Assembly (NCBI GenBank): GCA_010909165.1
Contig: MU008183.1
Location: 496,001 to 560,000 of the forward strand
DNA from: Anthoceros angustus
Taxonomy: Eukaryota; Streptophyta; Anthocerotopsida; Anthocerotales; Anthocerotaceae
Length of the DNA: 64,000 bases
Reading direction: 5' to 3'
The notes below the pieces were generated by a model. That model was not told the DNA's origin. It did no database searches and saw only the letters and a program-made list of their open reading frames with translations. Of the stretch, positions 34,774-46,340 are shown one piece after another. Position 1 is the first letter of the stretch, and each line of letters begins with the position of its first letter. Made by a program: the position numbers and the translations under genes.

Positions 34774-37589
34774 TCATGTCATTGGAGCCACATCGACTGA
34801 CGTATTTGCTGGGGGAGTTTGAGGATGTGGCGATCCCTCCTCACCAATACCAAATTCCGTTGGATTAAACTTCACCGCTTCCTCCCACATGATACTCGAG
34901 GCTTTTGGACGTCAAGGTAAACCACCTGGTAGCTGCAGTCAGAAGGCCAATTCTAATGTCTATCTCCAATCTATAAAAACAGTGTCACCTATGATGTGGA
35001 ATTTGATGAAGGATACAATCAGTTCCCCACATGTCAGTGAGGCTGACACCAGCATCAGAGAGTAGCCAATAATCAGAATCCGCCTGCAGCCAAAACGCTT
35101 CAGAAGTCAGTGGACTGTCTATCGTATCCTTAGTTTGACAAAGAGGAAGAAGAACAACAGAAGAACTGTAGTCATCTGACTACAGTTCTCCGCAGACAAA
35201 CAGAAAAACGAGGAAACTTACATTCACTTCTGGTGTTATTCTCATGATACCACCAACAAAGTCATGTGGACTACTTGGTTCATGGCCTGGCAACGCTGCT
35301 TCATGGTTCTCAGGTCTTAAATCATCCTCACCCAGGGGCATTGCCACACTGTTCTGCAACTGTGAAGATGGTGGCACAGAAGGGTGAACCAAATCCAGAG
35401 CAGCATTTGCTGTGTTCATATCCTCAAACTTTTCTTCGAAACGGCTGTAATATGGGGCATCCCCACACTCATCAGAGTGTGCAGGCACAAGCCAGACAGA
35501 CAGACGACTGTTTGGAAGAACAGAAATTAGACTACCACACAACTACCACTTACCTCACCAAGTAGACATCAATAGGGCCCATGGTGCTTCGTAGAAGTAT
35601 CTGATAGCGCCTGTGCGGGTACTCCACAGCCTGCTCCAGACACTCACACATGACAAGGTTTGGAGGTGTCAATTTTCCATACAGAAAAGGAGACCAGATA
35701 TTCAGATTTGATGGTGGACTACATGTCACACCTGCACATCATTGTGATGAAAGCTTGGGAAGTAAAAGAGAGAGAATTACAAATCTCAGGTCCTAGGTAT
35801 CATGCCATAAGAGTCTGCATGAAGTAGCACACCACAGATACCAAGAGAAGAGACCTGCACATAGCTTATCCTCATGAAATTGGGCAGACAACTACCTCAT
35901 CTGGGTCCGGAACCTCAAGTGTTGTGCCGTGTGGGGCCTTGATAGCTATCAAAGTCTCATTCTGATCAAAAAGAAGCACATTAGCAGACAGGTACACCAC
36001 ATACAAAACCCTAGGCTCAAGTTTTGGCTGTAGCTACAAACTCAAGGCCACCTGAAAGCATGGTAGACTCTTGATGTCATCTTCAGTTACATAAAGCCAT
36101 CTAGCTTCCAGTTAAGGAGGGACCACCACTGCGTGGCCAAACTTCAGCTGGGGGTTAACAAAATCAAGTCCAACACACGCAACTGGATAGCGCATGTAGG
36201 ATACTGCTTATTGTGTTCGTCTTCGCTCAGAGATTTCAATTTATCTCGCATATCCCTGAGAAAAAAAAGTCATTCAGCAGGAAGAACGACAGGAGTCACC
36301 AAAAACAACCTGGCCAATCTCAGTTCTTAACCTATCCTTGATGAAACTGTTCAATGACAGGAGACAGACCCATAGCATAGCATGATTACAAAACGAGCTG
36401 ATGAGAGGAATGGTTGGAAACAAACAGACCTGATGGTCTCATCGAGCCTTCGCTCTTCCATGTGCATGTTTTCGACCTCTGACTACAAAATGCAAAACAG
36501 AGTCAACAGTGACAGAGATAAACAGCGATACATAACCAGTAATAAAACAAACCATCCGTGCACTTGCAGGGGTTCTGTACGGGAGCTCTCTGTACCTGAA
36601 GCAATGCAACGTCATCCTTTGGTTCACCACTTCGGGAAACACCAAGACCTCTGTCAGAAGCCACCAAACATCAGCAAGTGATGAAAACGAGTCTGCCATA
36701 CTATACGCTCGAACCACATTGCTGTCAACTTTCCAATGAGCAAGGTCACAGAGACGAGCACAGGAGCTTACTTCCATCTTATCCTGTTCTTTAACTTCTT
36801 TTCAATAAGTCCAATCCCCTCAAGCACATTTGTAATGTCGTAGATTCTTCTTTTCTGGACCTGAATCATGAGGGAGACCACAGGGGCCTAAAAAAGGAGA
36901 ACGAAGGGATGGCCAGACGTTGCCATTCACTTCTCACAGCACAATCCAAGCTACAGTACAAATTTTACAAGGCCTATGGCTTAGTCCCTCCTTTACAAAA
37001 TCCTTAAAAAAAACAATTCCTTAAGTTCTCAATCTGAAACACTTCCTAGACCCGCAGAGTTTCTGTCACCAACATTAAGTGTGTCCGCGGCCTTATTGAG
37101 ATCAAGAACGCCATCATCCGCTTGCTTGATGAGATCAATGAACTTTTTTGTCAACAGACCTGCAGGATCACCCCTTCACATCACACACCACTCACGGCCA
37201 AGCAAACCAAACAGAATTCCGAGCAACGTCACCTAACAAAGGCAGGTCAAGATTCTCACCAAGAGAGCTGTCGTACCGACAGGTGCTGTTCGGGGTGGGC
37301 GCACTGGTGGTGGGCGATCCTGAATACAGGCACGCACGTGAGCAGCGAACTAATTCACGAAAAGCTGGGAGCCTGGAATCTAGAACCATTCCCAGCCCAA
37401 GCAAGAAGGCCGCCCCATCCAGGCGGCACGGCAGCCGACGGGGCATTGGCAGCAAGCCCTGGTACAGCTTGGACCATTTTGAAGGTGGATTTTGGCGGGG
37501 CGTGAGCAGCAGTCAGAGTCCGGCTCACCTCCCCGGATGCGGCACTGCAAATTGGACATGGGTCGAGCTTGACTCCTCAAATCCGCCAT
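34774..37589 (-). CDS. E2F: E2F transcription factor
   Basis: Thirteen exons can be traced from ATG 37,589 to TGA 34,774, about 361 residues. They include 37,529-37,589; 37,260-37,319 (CRYDSSLG); 37,074-37,159 ([16 protein letters not shown]); 36,772-36,860 ([20 protein letters not shown]); 36,596-36,650; 36,430-36,482; 36,205-36,255; 36,052-36,100; 35,896-35,961; 35,554-35,630 (GPIDVYLV, marked box); 35,222-35,444; 34,989-35,083 ([16 protein letters not shown]); and 34,774-34,894. The winged-helix DNA-binding domain with RRIYD, the heptad dimerisation region, the marked box and the C-terminal RBR-binding-type motif are all present, so this is a canonical DP-dependent plant E2F controlling S-phase genes. 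The first exon is the least certain. Confidence 0.9.
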
Positions 37590-37982
37590 GGCCGGGGCTG
37601 CAAAGGCGTCGCAAGAGCGCGTGAAATCATCGGAGGCGGGAAATGGCGCGTGCGTGCGTCACCTGCCTCCCGGCGCCGACGCTCCGCGCTTCAGTGGCGG
37701 TCCAGGCACCAGCCTCTTTCGTTCTCTTGCGTTGCGTTGCGTCGCGTTGCGTAGCTTTGCAGGCGCTTTAATCTCCCGCCCTCCGCTCCACACCCTCGCG
37801 TTTGCGGACCCTTTCGCCACTTTAGCGCCAATTTCTGACCCCTTTTCGCCGCGGCGAAACCCTCCCGCTCATTCCCGCCCGTCGTTTCGCGTCCAAATCG
37901 ATACATATTTTCTAGGTCACACGCACCGCTGCCGTAGTGTGGCGAATTTCTCTGCTGCTGGAGCTGCGCAATTCCGAGCATC
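37590..37982. promoter_or_regulatory. Bidirectional promoter of E2F and LSm2
   Basis: Only 393 bp separate the two divergent start codons, so both 5' UTRs and promoters lie here. The region is GC-rich and has no obvious TATA box. It holds one E2F consensus site at 37,635-37,643 and a weaker WTTSSCSS match near 37,870. Confidence 0.6.
37635..37643 (-). promoter_or_regulatory. E2F-binding site (TTTCCCGCC)
   Basis: The minus strand reads TTTCCCGCC, the canonical E2F site, 46 bp upstream of the E2F start codon. Self-regulation of E2F genes through such sites is established in animals and plants; here it is an inference. Confidence 0.65.
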
Positions 37983-38478
37983 ATGGTGAGGTCGGATGCA
38001 ATGTTGCTGTGCTGACAGAAAGCGGATTTGCGATCGGCCTGGATGTTTGTTGAGCTGATTTGTGGTGGAATGGCAAATTTGCGTGCAGTTGTTCTTCTCC
38101 TACTTCAAGGAGCTCGTAGGGAAAGAGGTTACAGTGGAGCTGAAGAATGATTTGGCGATTAGAGGCACGTTGCACTCAGTAGATCAGTACTTGAATATTA
38201 AGCTGGAGAACACACGGGTTGTCGATGAAGCCAAGTATCCACACATGGTGTGTTGCCTGTCAAACTTCTTGTTTCCAGCTCTCTTGCGGAACATGCTATC
38301 TCGCTTTCTGGGAATTGGTCGAATTCATGTCACACTGACGGGAGATTCGGATGTGCAGCTTTCAGTGAAAAATTGCTTCATCAGAGGTTCGGTGGTGCGG
38401 TATGTGCAACTGCCTCCGGACGGGGTGGACGTTGATATTCTACACGACGCAACTCGACGAGAGGCTCGGGGAGCTTGA
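37983..38478 (+). CDS. LSM2: U6 snRNA-associated Sm-like protein LSm2
   Basis: Three exons: ATG alone at 37,983-37,985, then 38,089-38,247, then 38,359-38,478, giving 93 residues, the normal LSm2 length. The protein starts LFFSYFKELVGKEVTVELKN. The Sm1 motif includes IRGTLHSVDQYLNIKL and the Sm2 motif includes NCFIRGSVVRYV, followed by the LSm2-typical LPPDGVDVDILHDATRREAR. LSm2 is a ring subunit of LSm2-8 (nuclear, U6 snRNA) and LSm1-7 (cytoplasmic decapping). The first intron directly after the start codon keeps the known N-terminus, and both introns have GT-AG ends. Confidence 0.95.
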
Positions 38479-38715
38479 TACCTCTGGTCAGTGCGTTTCT
38501 TACTAGGTACCCCTAGAAAGAACTTCGGAACCGTGCGACTGAACTTTTCTCCTTAAATCGCCATTGAAAGATAACCTCCACTTAGGTTTGCTTCCTCAGT
38601 TCGTAAGGCTGCCTGCCCCATCGACGATTGATTAATTATGTTCCCGGCGGCAGCGATGTACATGGTATTATTGATCAAGCAGAGTTTAGGGTGAGCTTTT
38701 GTCTCCTTCCAGTGG

Positions 38716-38763
38716 ATCACAGTGTTGCTGCATCGCAGTGTTGCTGGATCACAGTGTTGCTGC
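38716..38763. repeat. 16-bp repeat, three copies, 3' of LSm2
   Basis: ATCACAGTGTTGCTGC three times with two changes, in the 400-bp convergent spacer (38,479-38,877) that otherwise shows nothing. Confidence 0.85.
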
Positions 38764-38877
38764 TTCCAGACTAGATATTGTTGGCCATGTGAGCTTACTC
38801 AGTTGGTGTCACGCGTCCACCAGTGGACAGCTTGAACCGCACTCAGGCGTGCAAAAAGACCGTTTCATCTAGTCACC

Positions 38878-40588
38878 TCAGTACTTCACAGAAAAGTGCC
38901 TGAGCCAAAGTTCATACATGATCATGTGAAATGCATCATACGCTTCAGGGGGTGTATGCCACTCGAAGTGTCGTCTTGCCTGCAAAAACAGGCCACAAGG
39001 TATCAGGGTTTTCATTCTTTCAGCCACAACCACAGCACAAGATTGATAACTGGACTAGTACTTCGTGAAGAAGAGTGTTGAGCACATTACACCTCAAGAA
39101 ATGAGCGGAAACAGCACAAAGCTCACCTGGCGAACACCAGCATGCAATGCAGCGAACTGGTCTGGAGTCACTGATTCAAGAATGGACCTGAGACTGTAGA
39201 CCTTGTGCTCCGGAAGAATGAGCGCATATTTGTGCCAGTTTATAACATCATTAAAGGGGAGATCATACCAATCAGACAATATGACTGTCACAGCAACACA
39301 AGTAGTCATGTTAGATGACGGAAAGGTGCTCAATCAAGCCCAACTACTGAACAAGAGAAATGCTTTAAGCGGTACAATAACTGAGGCAGCACGAACCTGG
39401 AACACAACCATAGTGGATGGAATCACCAATTCTAGCACTATTCACTTGGGATCCACCTGGGCAAATGCAGAATTTGGTCTTGTAGAAGGTGTTCTGGTAG
39501 ACATGCTCCCCAAGCTCTCGACTTATCCGGTTGTTGCTAATGGAGAGAACAGGATCATTTTGCCAAAGACGGGCTAACACAACTCGAATTTTGGAGTTCC
39601 GGTGCCCAGCCCAGAAACCAAGGAGTGTCCTGTTTGAACAGAAGAAGGTCATCATCCAATTCCAAGGACGACGAAGAAGGGCTGTACGCTTTACGTAGCT
39701 GGCACAAGGGCTGGAACTCACATACCTGTTAGATATATCATCCCCGCCAGGTGGGAGGGGGAAGGGTTGCAGAACCTGGGGCATTGCGACATCCTTGTGC
39801 GGGATGAAACTCCCGTTGTAACTCGGCGAGCATACCACTCGGATAGAATTCTTCACCAGGTGTGCCACATTGTTAGTTGCCCGCGCCCCGACATCATGAC
39901 ATGTCACAAAAAAATGGTCCGCTCCCAGAGTCCGATTCCAGTACGGGTACTTCCCTATCAAAAATTCCACATACTCCTGAACAATGCCTGCCATCTTCTC
40001 GTAGCTGATGCCCTGCATTTGAGGCACCAATTACCTCCTCGACCACTCCCGGCTCCAACCTCCAATTGTGCTCGCGTGCATGCACAAACTCACCTTGCCT
40101 CGCATTCTATGGCAGGAAATGGGGAGGAAGAAGAGGTCGGCCTCAGCAGCGTCCTGCGTCACAAACCGGCTCTCCATGATGTTCTTGAAGAAGTAGCCCT
40201 CGCTGGCGTACTTCCCCGTGAGCTTCCGGGGCGTCTGGAAGTAGGTGTCAGGGTCCCCGTCCGGATACACAAACACCTTGAACTTCTGCTCCATTTCCCT
40301 GTAGTTCCGCATGAACAAATCATGCGAGTGGTAGATGGAATTTTCATGCCCTGGTAGGATAATGGCCGCAGCTCCGGCCTCTTCCTCCTTGCTTTCGGAC
40401 AACTGCGAACTCCCGACATCGCATGCGCTTACGTTCTGTGAGTTGTGTAAGGCCGTCGTGTGCAGCTGGAAGCTGGTTGCGCGGGACCACCGCAGGAAAA
40501 CCAGGACCGCGCAGTAGACGAGACAAAACAGGCATACCGCCTGCAGTAGCCGGCCCCTACCGGAGGAAGCGCCCACCATTTCTGCCAC
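38878..40588 (-). CDS. Exostosin-family (GT47) glycosyltransferase
   Basis: Five exons: 40,588-40,094, 40,012-39,726, 39,629-39,397, 39,284-39,127 and 38,979-38,878. All have GT-AG borders and consistent phase, giving 424 residues. Residues about 15-33 (LQAVCLFCLVYCAVLVFL) form a signal anchor, so this is a Golgi type II membrane protein. Family landmarks are FKVFVYPDGDPDTYF, EGYFFKNIMESRFVTQDAAEADLFFLP, YPYWNRTLGADHFFVTCHDVG, LLGFWAGHRNSKIRVVLARLW, FCICPGGSQVNSARIGDSIHYGCVP and the C-terminal SDWYDLPF. Plant GT47 enzymes of this type make cell-wall polysaccharides; the acceptor cannot be told. SARIGDSIHYGCVP matches the usual nucleotide-sugar-binding stretch. Confidence 0.93.
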
Positions 40589-41924
40589 CCCCGGCCCCGG
40601 CTTGTTTCATAATGTTCGGGTGCACATTTCGTTCCCGTGAAGGAGAAAAAAATTAGGAGCGCCCTTGAAGCGGGTTTATTTTACTAGGTACCGGTAGTCG
40701 GGCCTTGGGTTTCTCTCTTCGGTACCGGAAATAAGAAATTGTGAAGTGCTCTTATGTATGGCTGCACGCAATGGGTCAAGTCTAATGCACAAGACGCATT
40801 CAGGAGGCTTTCGTTGGAGAGAACGATTAACTGACGTAAGTGCTCATATTAGGACGATAACTAAAACTTCGAAGACTAGAGGAGGGCACTTGATCACAAC
40901 TTTGGACAAACACTTAGTTAGGTTAGTTGGCCTCAGCCCAATTGCATTTGGTCGTTAGGAAATGTGCACGATTAACACACCACAACAATTGTGATGCTTG
41001 ATTAGGTGAAGCAAGATGGCAAACCGGTCAACCAAAACACAAGTGAACAATATTAAGGACTTGTACCTGGAGCCCTGCTCTTGCACGAGGGTCTTGTCAT
41101 TTCATTATCAAGCCACCTTCTTATACTGTGGGGCATAAATTAATAGGTTACACCTTGCATGGTGCCAAAGGGCACTTTCGTTTTGGGCCTTCCGCTTCCT
41201 ATTTGCTGCCTTAGATCCTAGAAGACACACCTTCCAATACAACCTACTTGGCTATGCTAAAAATCTATACTATGTTTAAACTCACACTTCCACTTAATAG
41301 TATATAGACTTTACATTTTTGTTGTTATTGGACATAAGATATTCTTAGAGGAGATGAAGATTGTGCCACAATCATGCTTTGAGCTAATCACGAGGAGGTG
41401 TCTTGAGGCTTCTACCTTACCTTTCGCAATTCAGAGGATAAGGGATGGGAGAACCTCAGTGAAGGTGTTCCTTGAGCTGCTGCAAGATGTATCTTGGAAA
41501 AGTTGAGAGGATAAGGGACGGGAGGACTTAAGTGAAAGTGTTCCTTGGGCCGTTGCAAAATGTATCCGGAGGAATTTACAACTTTATGTATAAAGTGTGC
41601 ATTTTTTTAAATGAAACAAGTCCGTATTGGGGCTAATGCACTAGCAGCATACTCTTTGTTTTTTTGCAAAATTTTGAGACTTTATAAAGAAAAGGCATGA
41701 AGTACAAAAGTCCTTGTGAACGAAGATTGAGTAATTCTGTCAGGCAATGGAGCAAAACAAAAGGGCCCTTGCAGGGGCCAGGCTAGCAAAGAGGCAACAA
41801 TGTAAACCATGAAAAGCACACTCGGACCTAGCGGACTAGCGGCCTACTCAAGAGCACACGCGTCCCAAAACCACTTGGACAACCCTTCGACCTCGCAAGT
41901 GGGAGCAGGCGCATTCTCAACACA
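40589..41924. other. No recognisable gene
   Basis: Contains the exostosin promoter at its left end and otherwise unannotated sequence up to the truncated 5' end of Copia C. Confidence 0.4.
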
Positions 41925-42952
41925 TTGGAGCTCGGATACAACTTCCTATACATAGTCCAGCTCAAGCGATCTTTCGAGACGACTGTTTTCCACACTAGTG
42001 GAGCGCAGGATTCCGAAGTGAATATGCTCCTTCAGCTTTGCCTGTCTAGAGCACCTAGTCTGCTTCACACCATTCATAGTGACATTTGCGGCCCCATGTC
42101 AACTACATCATTTGGAGGGGCCTCATACTTTATAACTTTTATTGATGAATGGAGTCGTTACTACACTGTGTACACTCTTCATCATAAGAGTGAGGCACTG
42201 GCCTCTTTTCGTCATTATCTTACTATGTCTCAGAGGCAAACTGGACCAACTATCAAGATACTTCGAACAGATAACGATGGGGAATATGTCAGCCGTGCTT
42301 TCACTGAGTTCTATATTTCAGAGGGAGTTCAACACCAATTCATACCTGCCTTACACTCCTGCTCAAAATGCTTTCGCAGAAAGAAAAAATCGCACTCTAT
42401 AGGAGGCTACCTCATCTAGCCTTGTCTTTGTTGGGCTAGCTAGAGGTTATTGGGCAGAAGCCCTCATGGCGGCAAACTATGTGCAGAATAGACTGCCGAT
42501 TAAAGAGCTGGGCTTGACAACTCCTTATGAACGATGGACTGGTAAGAAGCCTCGAATATCACACTTGCGGATTTTTGGGGCTCTTGCATATGCTTTGGTT
42601 CCATCTTCCCTGCAAACCAAGTTAGACCCCAAGGCTGTGCGACGTATATTTGTTGGCTACTGCGATGCAGTGAAGGGTTACAAGCTCTTTGACCGTGGTA
42701 CTCGCCAACTTTCTTTCTCACGCAATGTGGTATTCCATGAAGCTGCCCTTCTCCGTCACCACCAATCCACTCTTTAACCTAAGGCTACAGCTCCTGCTTA
42801 TTCCGTTCATGGTGTAGATGACACTATTGATTTTTCGGATGATCCTGATGTTTCTATCTTTGACACAGATTTTTCTGAAGTTTCGCCTTCAACGGCTTCA
42901 GGGGGCGCCATCACTTCAGTTCCTGCATCCTCAACACCAAGTACATTTGTCA
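41925..42952 (+). pseudogene. Copia C integrase
   Basis: Encodes HTIHSDICGPMSTTSFGGAS (first catalytic Asp), FITFIDEWSRYYTVY, and ILRTDNDGEYVS (second Asp). After a frame change near 42,340 (TPAQNAFAERKNRT in the other frame, which carries the catalytic Glu) it runs through ANYVQNRLPIKELGLTTPYERW and FVGYCDAVKGYKLFD. The frameshift and the later Copia B insertion make it dead. The linker after 42,780 is acidic, as usual in this group. Confidence 0.9.
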
Positions 42953-43177
42953 TGTTGGAGTAGAAACTCTGGCGCCACGGATTGGGCTTTAGCACCCAAG
43001 AGTTATAAGGGCACGTTTCGTGCATAGGTAGAGAAATGTTTTAGTTCTTGAAGAGCGATTACGGTAGTTACGCTAGCACTCGAGAGTGCGGTTACAACCG
43101 CATCTCGGACACTATATGCAGGCATTCTCGCTTAGCGTTCAATCATCATAGCTCAATCTAGCATCTTGCTCGCTTTA
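42953..43177 (+). repeat. 5' LTR of Copia B
   Basis: Pairs with 61,115-61,341; preceded by target copy TGTCA. Confidence 0.92.
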
Positions 43178-43189
43178 TGGTATCGAGCC
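43178..43189 (+). other. Copia B primer-binding site
   Basis: TGGTATCGAGCC directly after the LTR; complementary to initiator tRNA-Met apart from a one-base gap. Confidence 0.85.
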
Positions 43190-44660
43190 AAAGGGCCAAG
43201 CTGTCGGCATCGCCACGCCGCCACGCCACGCTACCGGTGTCGCAAGTTCACCGATGGCGCAGCAGCGGATGAGCAGCAATCCCGCATGCAGATCCTGAAA
43301 TCAGCAAGATGCCTAGAAGGCGCACCCCGGCCTCTTACTCTCCCTTGGGGAGAGCGCCTCCAGTGCGACAAGTTATTTGCGGGGACTGCATCAAAGAGAT
43401 GAGCCGCAACTTCGGTCTCAAGTCTCGTCCAGCATCGGTCCCCGCTCAGCCAACCAACCACACGGGATCCCACTCTCTTCCATCACGCCCTCCGGCTTCA
43501 CAGCGTTTTGCTAACCGCATGTCTGTAGATTCCGACCGCCTCCAGAGATACCGTCCAGCCAACCTGTTTCCAATCAGAGCCGTCATCACCCATGAAGACC
43601 TCAGCAACCAAATCACAGAGTTGGACTCACAAATCCAATCACTCCACTTTGCATTAGAGAAGATTTATCTTAGCATTAGGTACTAGAGTCGTTAGTACAT
43701 GCTTGCCTTCGATCCACTTAAATCGCACTTCAGAAAATTCAGGAAACTAATGGCAATGGGTACGGTTATCAATACAACGAAGATCGAGTTCCGCGACCGT
43801 GATCGCTTCACAGGAACCGACTTTGACGTGTGGGAAATGTGCATAACTGCGCTTCTCGAGGACCAAGATCTCATGGACATAACCAATGGGACACTCCCTA
43901 TACCCTCTGCTACAACAACCCTGTGGGGACTCCTGACCTGATAGCAACCTGGCAGAAGAAAGATAAGAAGGCCAGAAATTTTCTTATCTTAGCTTTAGAT
44001 AAAACCATGCTTTAGCATACACAGGGGCAGACCACAGCCCATGGGATTTGGAAGGCTTTCAAAGACATGTTCCAATCCCAAAGTTCCATGTCCCTTATAC
44101 ATGCAACAAGACATTTCTACACGCTGAAAATGAAGGAGAATGAGAGTGTGTAGGAGACACAACTTAGGTCCTCACGGGCGGGCTTGCGACCAGGCACAAG
44201 CATCGAGCTCTAGGGTCGCTGCAGAACGCTAACATCTCGCCTCGCCATACAGACGTCATAGCCTGCAACCTTGCCTGATAGTGCACTGTGCACTGAGCCA
44301 CGCCAACTTACACTTTCTCAGAAGTCGTTGGCGCACTCTTGGAGGAAGAATCCAGCCGCTCCAGCAATCCACGCACGAGTCAAGGTGCAAATCATGCCCT
44401 CTTTACTTCTCGAGGCCGAGGAGGAAGATGAGGCAGAGGCGGGGGGAGCTTCTCCGGCAGAAGATCCTCATACCAGCAGTCATCACCTGGAGGATTCAAC
44501 AACTCCAGCCAGCCTCATAAGAAGAACGGGAAGATGCAACTGGTGCCGCATTCCCGGGCACTATGAGCACAAATGCAGGAAGAAACAGTCAGGAGAACCC
44601 CGACGAGACTCACCCAGAAACGAGTCCAACGTGACTACATCAATCAAGTCACCCCCTGCA
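43190..44660 (+). pseudogene. Copia B gag with zinc knuckle
   Basis: A leader and short frames precede the gag core: IEFRDRDRFTGTDFDVWEM at about 43,780, then a frame break at about 43,920, and LTLSQKSLAHSWR further on. Near 44,540 the frame holds CNWCRIPGHYEHKC, a CCHC zinc knuckle (C-x2-C-x4-H-x4-C) for RNA packaging. The 301-codon frame 44,271-45,176 joins this knuckle to the protease. Confidence 0.85.
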
Positions 44661-45176
44661 AGCTCAATTCTAGCCGTTTGCTTGACACTGACTAGAACGG
44701 ACAGCTGCAGATGGTTTTTAGATTCGGGCGCGACGACCCACATCTGTAGCAGTAAGGATATGTTCACATCCTACCATACGGTCAACTTCGACCAGCACGT
44801 CCTCCTCGGAGATGATAGTTCCCTACCAGTCGAAGGCACTGGTGAGGTACAGTTGCGGCTATCTAATGGAGAAACTCTCACCATCAACGCTGCCCTCCAC
44901 GTTCCTGCAATGACAAAGAATTTACTATCATTCCGCAAGCTAGCAACGGAGCACAATCTCATCATTACCTTTCAAGGCAACCATTGCTCCATCTATCATT
45001 CAGATGACAAGACTCAAACTGCTATAGCACATGGACTTCCCTTCAACGACCTGTACCTGCTCAATATTCAGTCGTCTTCAGCACTGGCTGTGGCCAGCTC
45101 CTCATTAGGCAACCTTGACAGCACCAGACTCTGGCATTGTCGAGCAGGGCATATCAAAGGAGGAGTTTTGGAATGA
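44661..45176 (+). pseudogene. Copia B protease and GAG-pre
   Basis: CRWFLDSGATTHICSSKDMF carries the D-S-G aspartic protease site. LGDDSSLPVEGTGEVQL and VPAMTKNLLSFRKLATEHN follow, then the GAG-pre phrase TRLWHCRAGH. The frame stops at 45,176 where an unrelated segment begins. Confidence 0.9.
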
Positions 45177-45425
45177 TCCAGATCTGGAGTACGCACTAAC
45201 CTTCCAGTCGAAGTAGTGGGTGATGGGTTCCGATCCCTTGCGCCCCTTGTCCACCTTGTATGGGCCCTCGTCTTCATACGTAATGTTGGCAGACGCTTGT
45301 AAAGCGTGGCAAACGACACGATGCAAGCCATTGCAAGCGTAACCATGGATTGCACTGCCATTTCCCTCGCGATGTATCCTGTATCGGTGGCGTGGAAGCT
45401 GGTGTGTTGGAAGTTGGAGCAGGTA
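45177..45425 (-). other. Foreign segment inside Copia B integrase
   Basis: Between GAG-pre and the integrase core the plus strand has no copia frame. The minus strand is open and reads ITYEDEGPYKVDKGRKGSE then PITHYFDWK, followed by GTTAGT, a possible splice donor. This could be a captured host exon, or a filler picked up during repair. The source gene is not recognised. Confidence 0.45.
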
Positions 45426-46340
45426 CTGCCATATCTTTTTCCTTAGGCACAAGGACGAAGCACTCACATGTTTCCAGGAATTTGCCCTAGCAGCAGAAAG
45501 GAAAACTGGTTTACAGGTCAGCACACTCCGCACTGACAACGGAGGAGAGTACACAAGTTACGCCTTCCAGGACTTCTGCAAATCCAAAGGGATTTTCCGC
45601 CAACTCACAGTACCTCACACACCAGCCCGGAACCCATTTGCTGAGCGACTGAATCGCTCCCTTCTTGAGATGTCCAGATCCATACTCAAGCTTTCTGGGC
45701 TCACTCGAGGCTACTGGGCCGAGGCTGTAGCAACATCCAACTATCTGAAGAATAGATTACCCACAAAAGAGCTACCCAACATCACACCCTTTGAGCGCTG
45801 GACAGGGCACAAGCCCCGGATCTCCCATATCAGAATCTTCGGCAGTCCAGCATTTGCTCACATCCTTGACATTAGCAGACGCAAATGGGACGTCGACAAC
45901 AAGGGCAAAAAACTCCTCTTTGTCGGGTATTCAGATCAGGCCAAGGCATATCGCCTTTTTGACCTTTCCACCCGTGAGGTAATACTCTCCAGAAGTGTCC
46001 ACTTCCATGAATCCCTGCTGCTCAACTCCTATGTAGCCTCTTTGTCGTCCCCCCTCCCTGCTCCTAGCATGTCAGGTTTTCTCCACATGGATTCCCCTCT
46101 TTCTCTTGAGGGGGCCACACTCTACGACGACGACCAAGTCCAAGAGGAGAACCACTGCTTACTCGCCTCCAAGAGCCCAAGCACCACCACATGTTTCAGC
46201 CGCCATGTACTACCTGTACTACCTCCTCCACAACTACCGGGACCAACAGTTCTAGATCAGCCACACCATCATGTGATAGATAACCAAGACTTAGACATGA
46301 ATCATATCCCAGTAGTCGAGGTACCCGTGCCAGAACCTTA
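45426..46340 (+). pseudogene. Copia B integrase C-terminal part and linker
   Basis: Reads STLRTDNGGEYTSYAFQDF, TPARNPFAERLNRSLLEMSR (catalytic Glu region), YWAEAVATSNYLKNRLPTKE and KLLFVGYSDQAKAYRLFD, then a proline-rich linker to the RT. The N-terminal half of the core, with the first Asp, is missing at the foreign segment. Confidence 0.88.
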
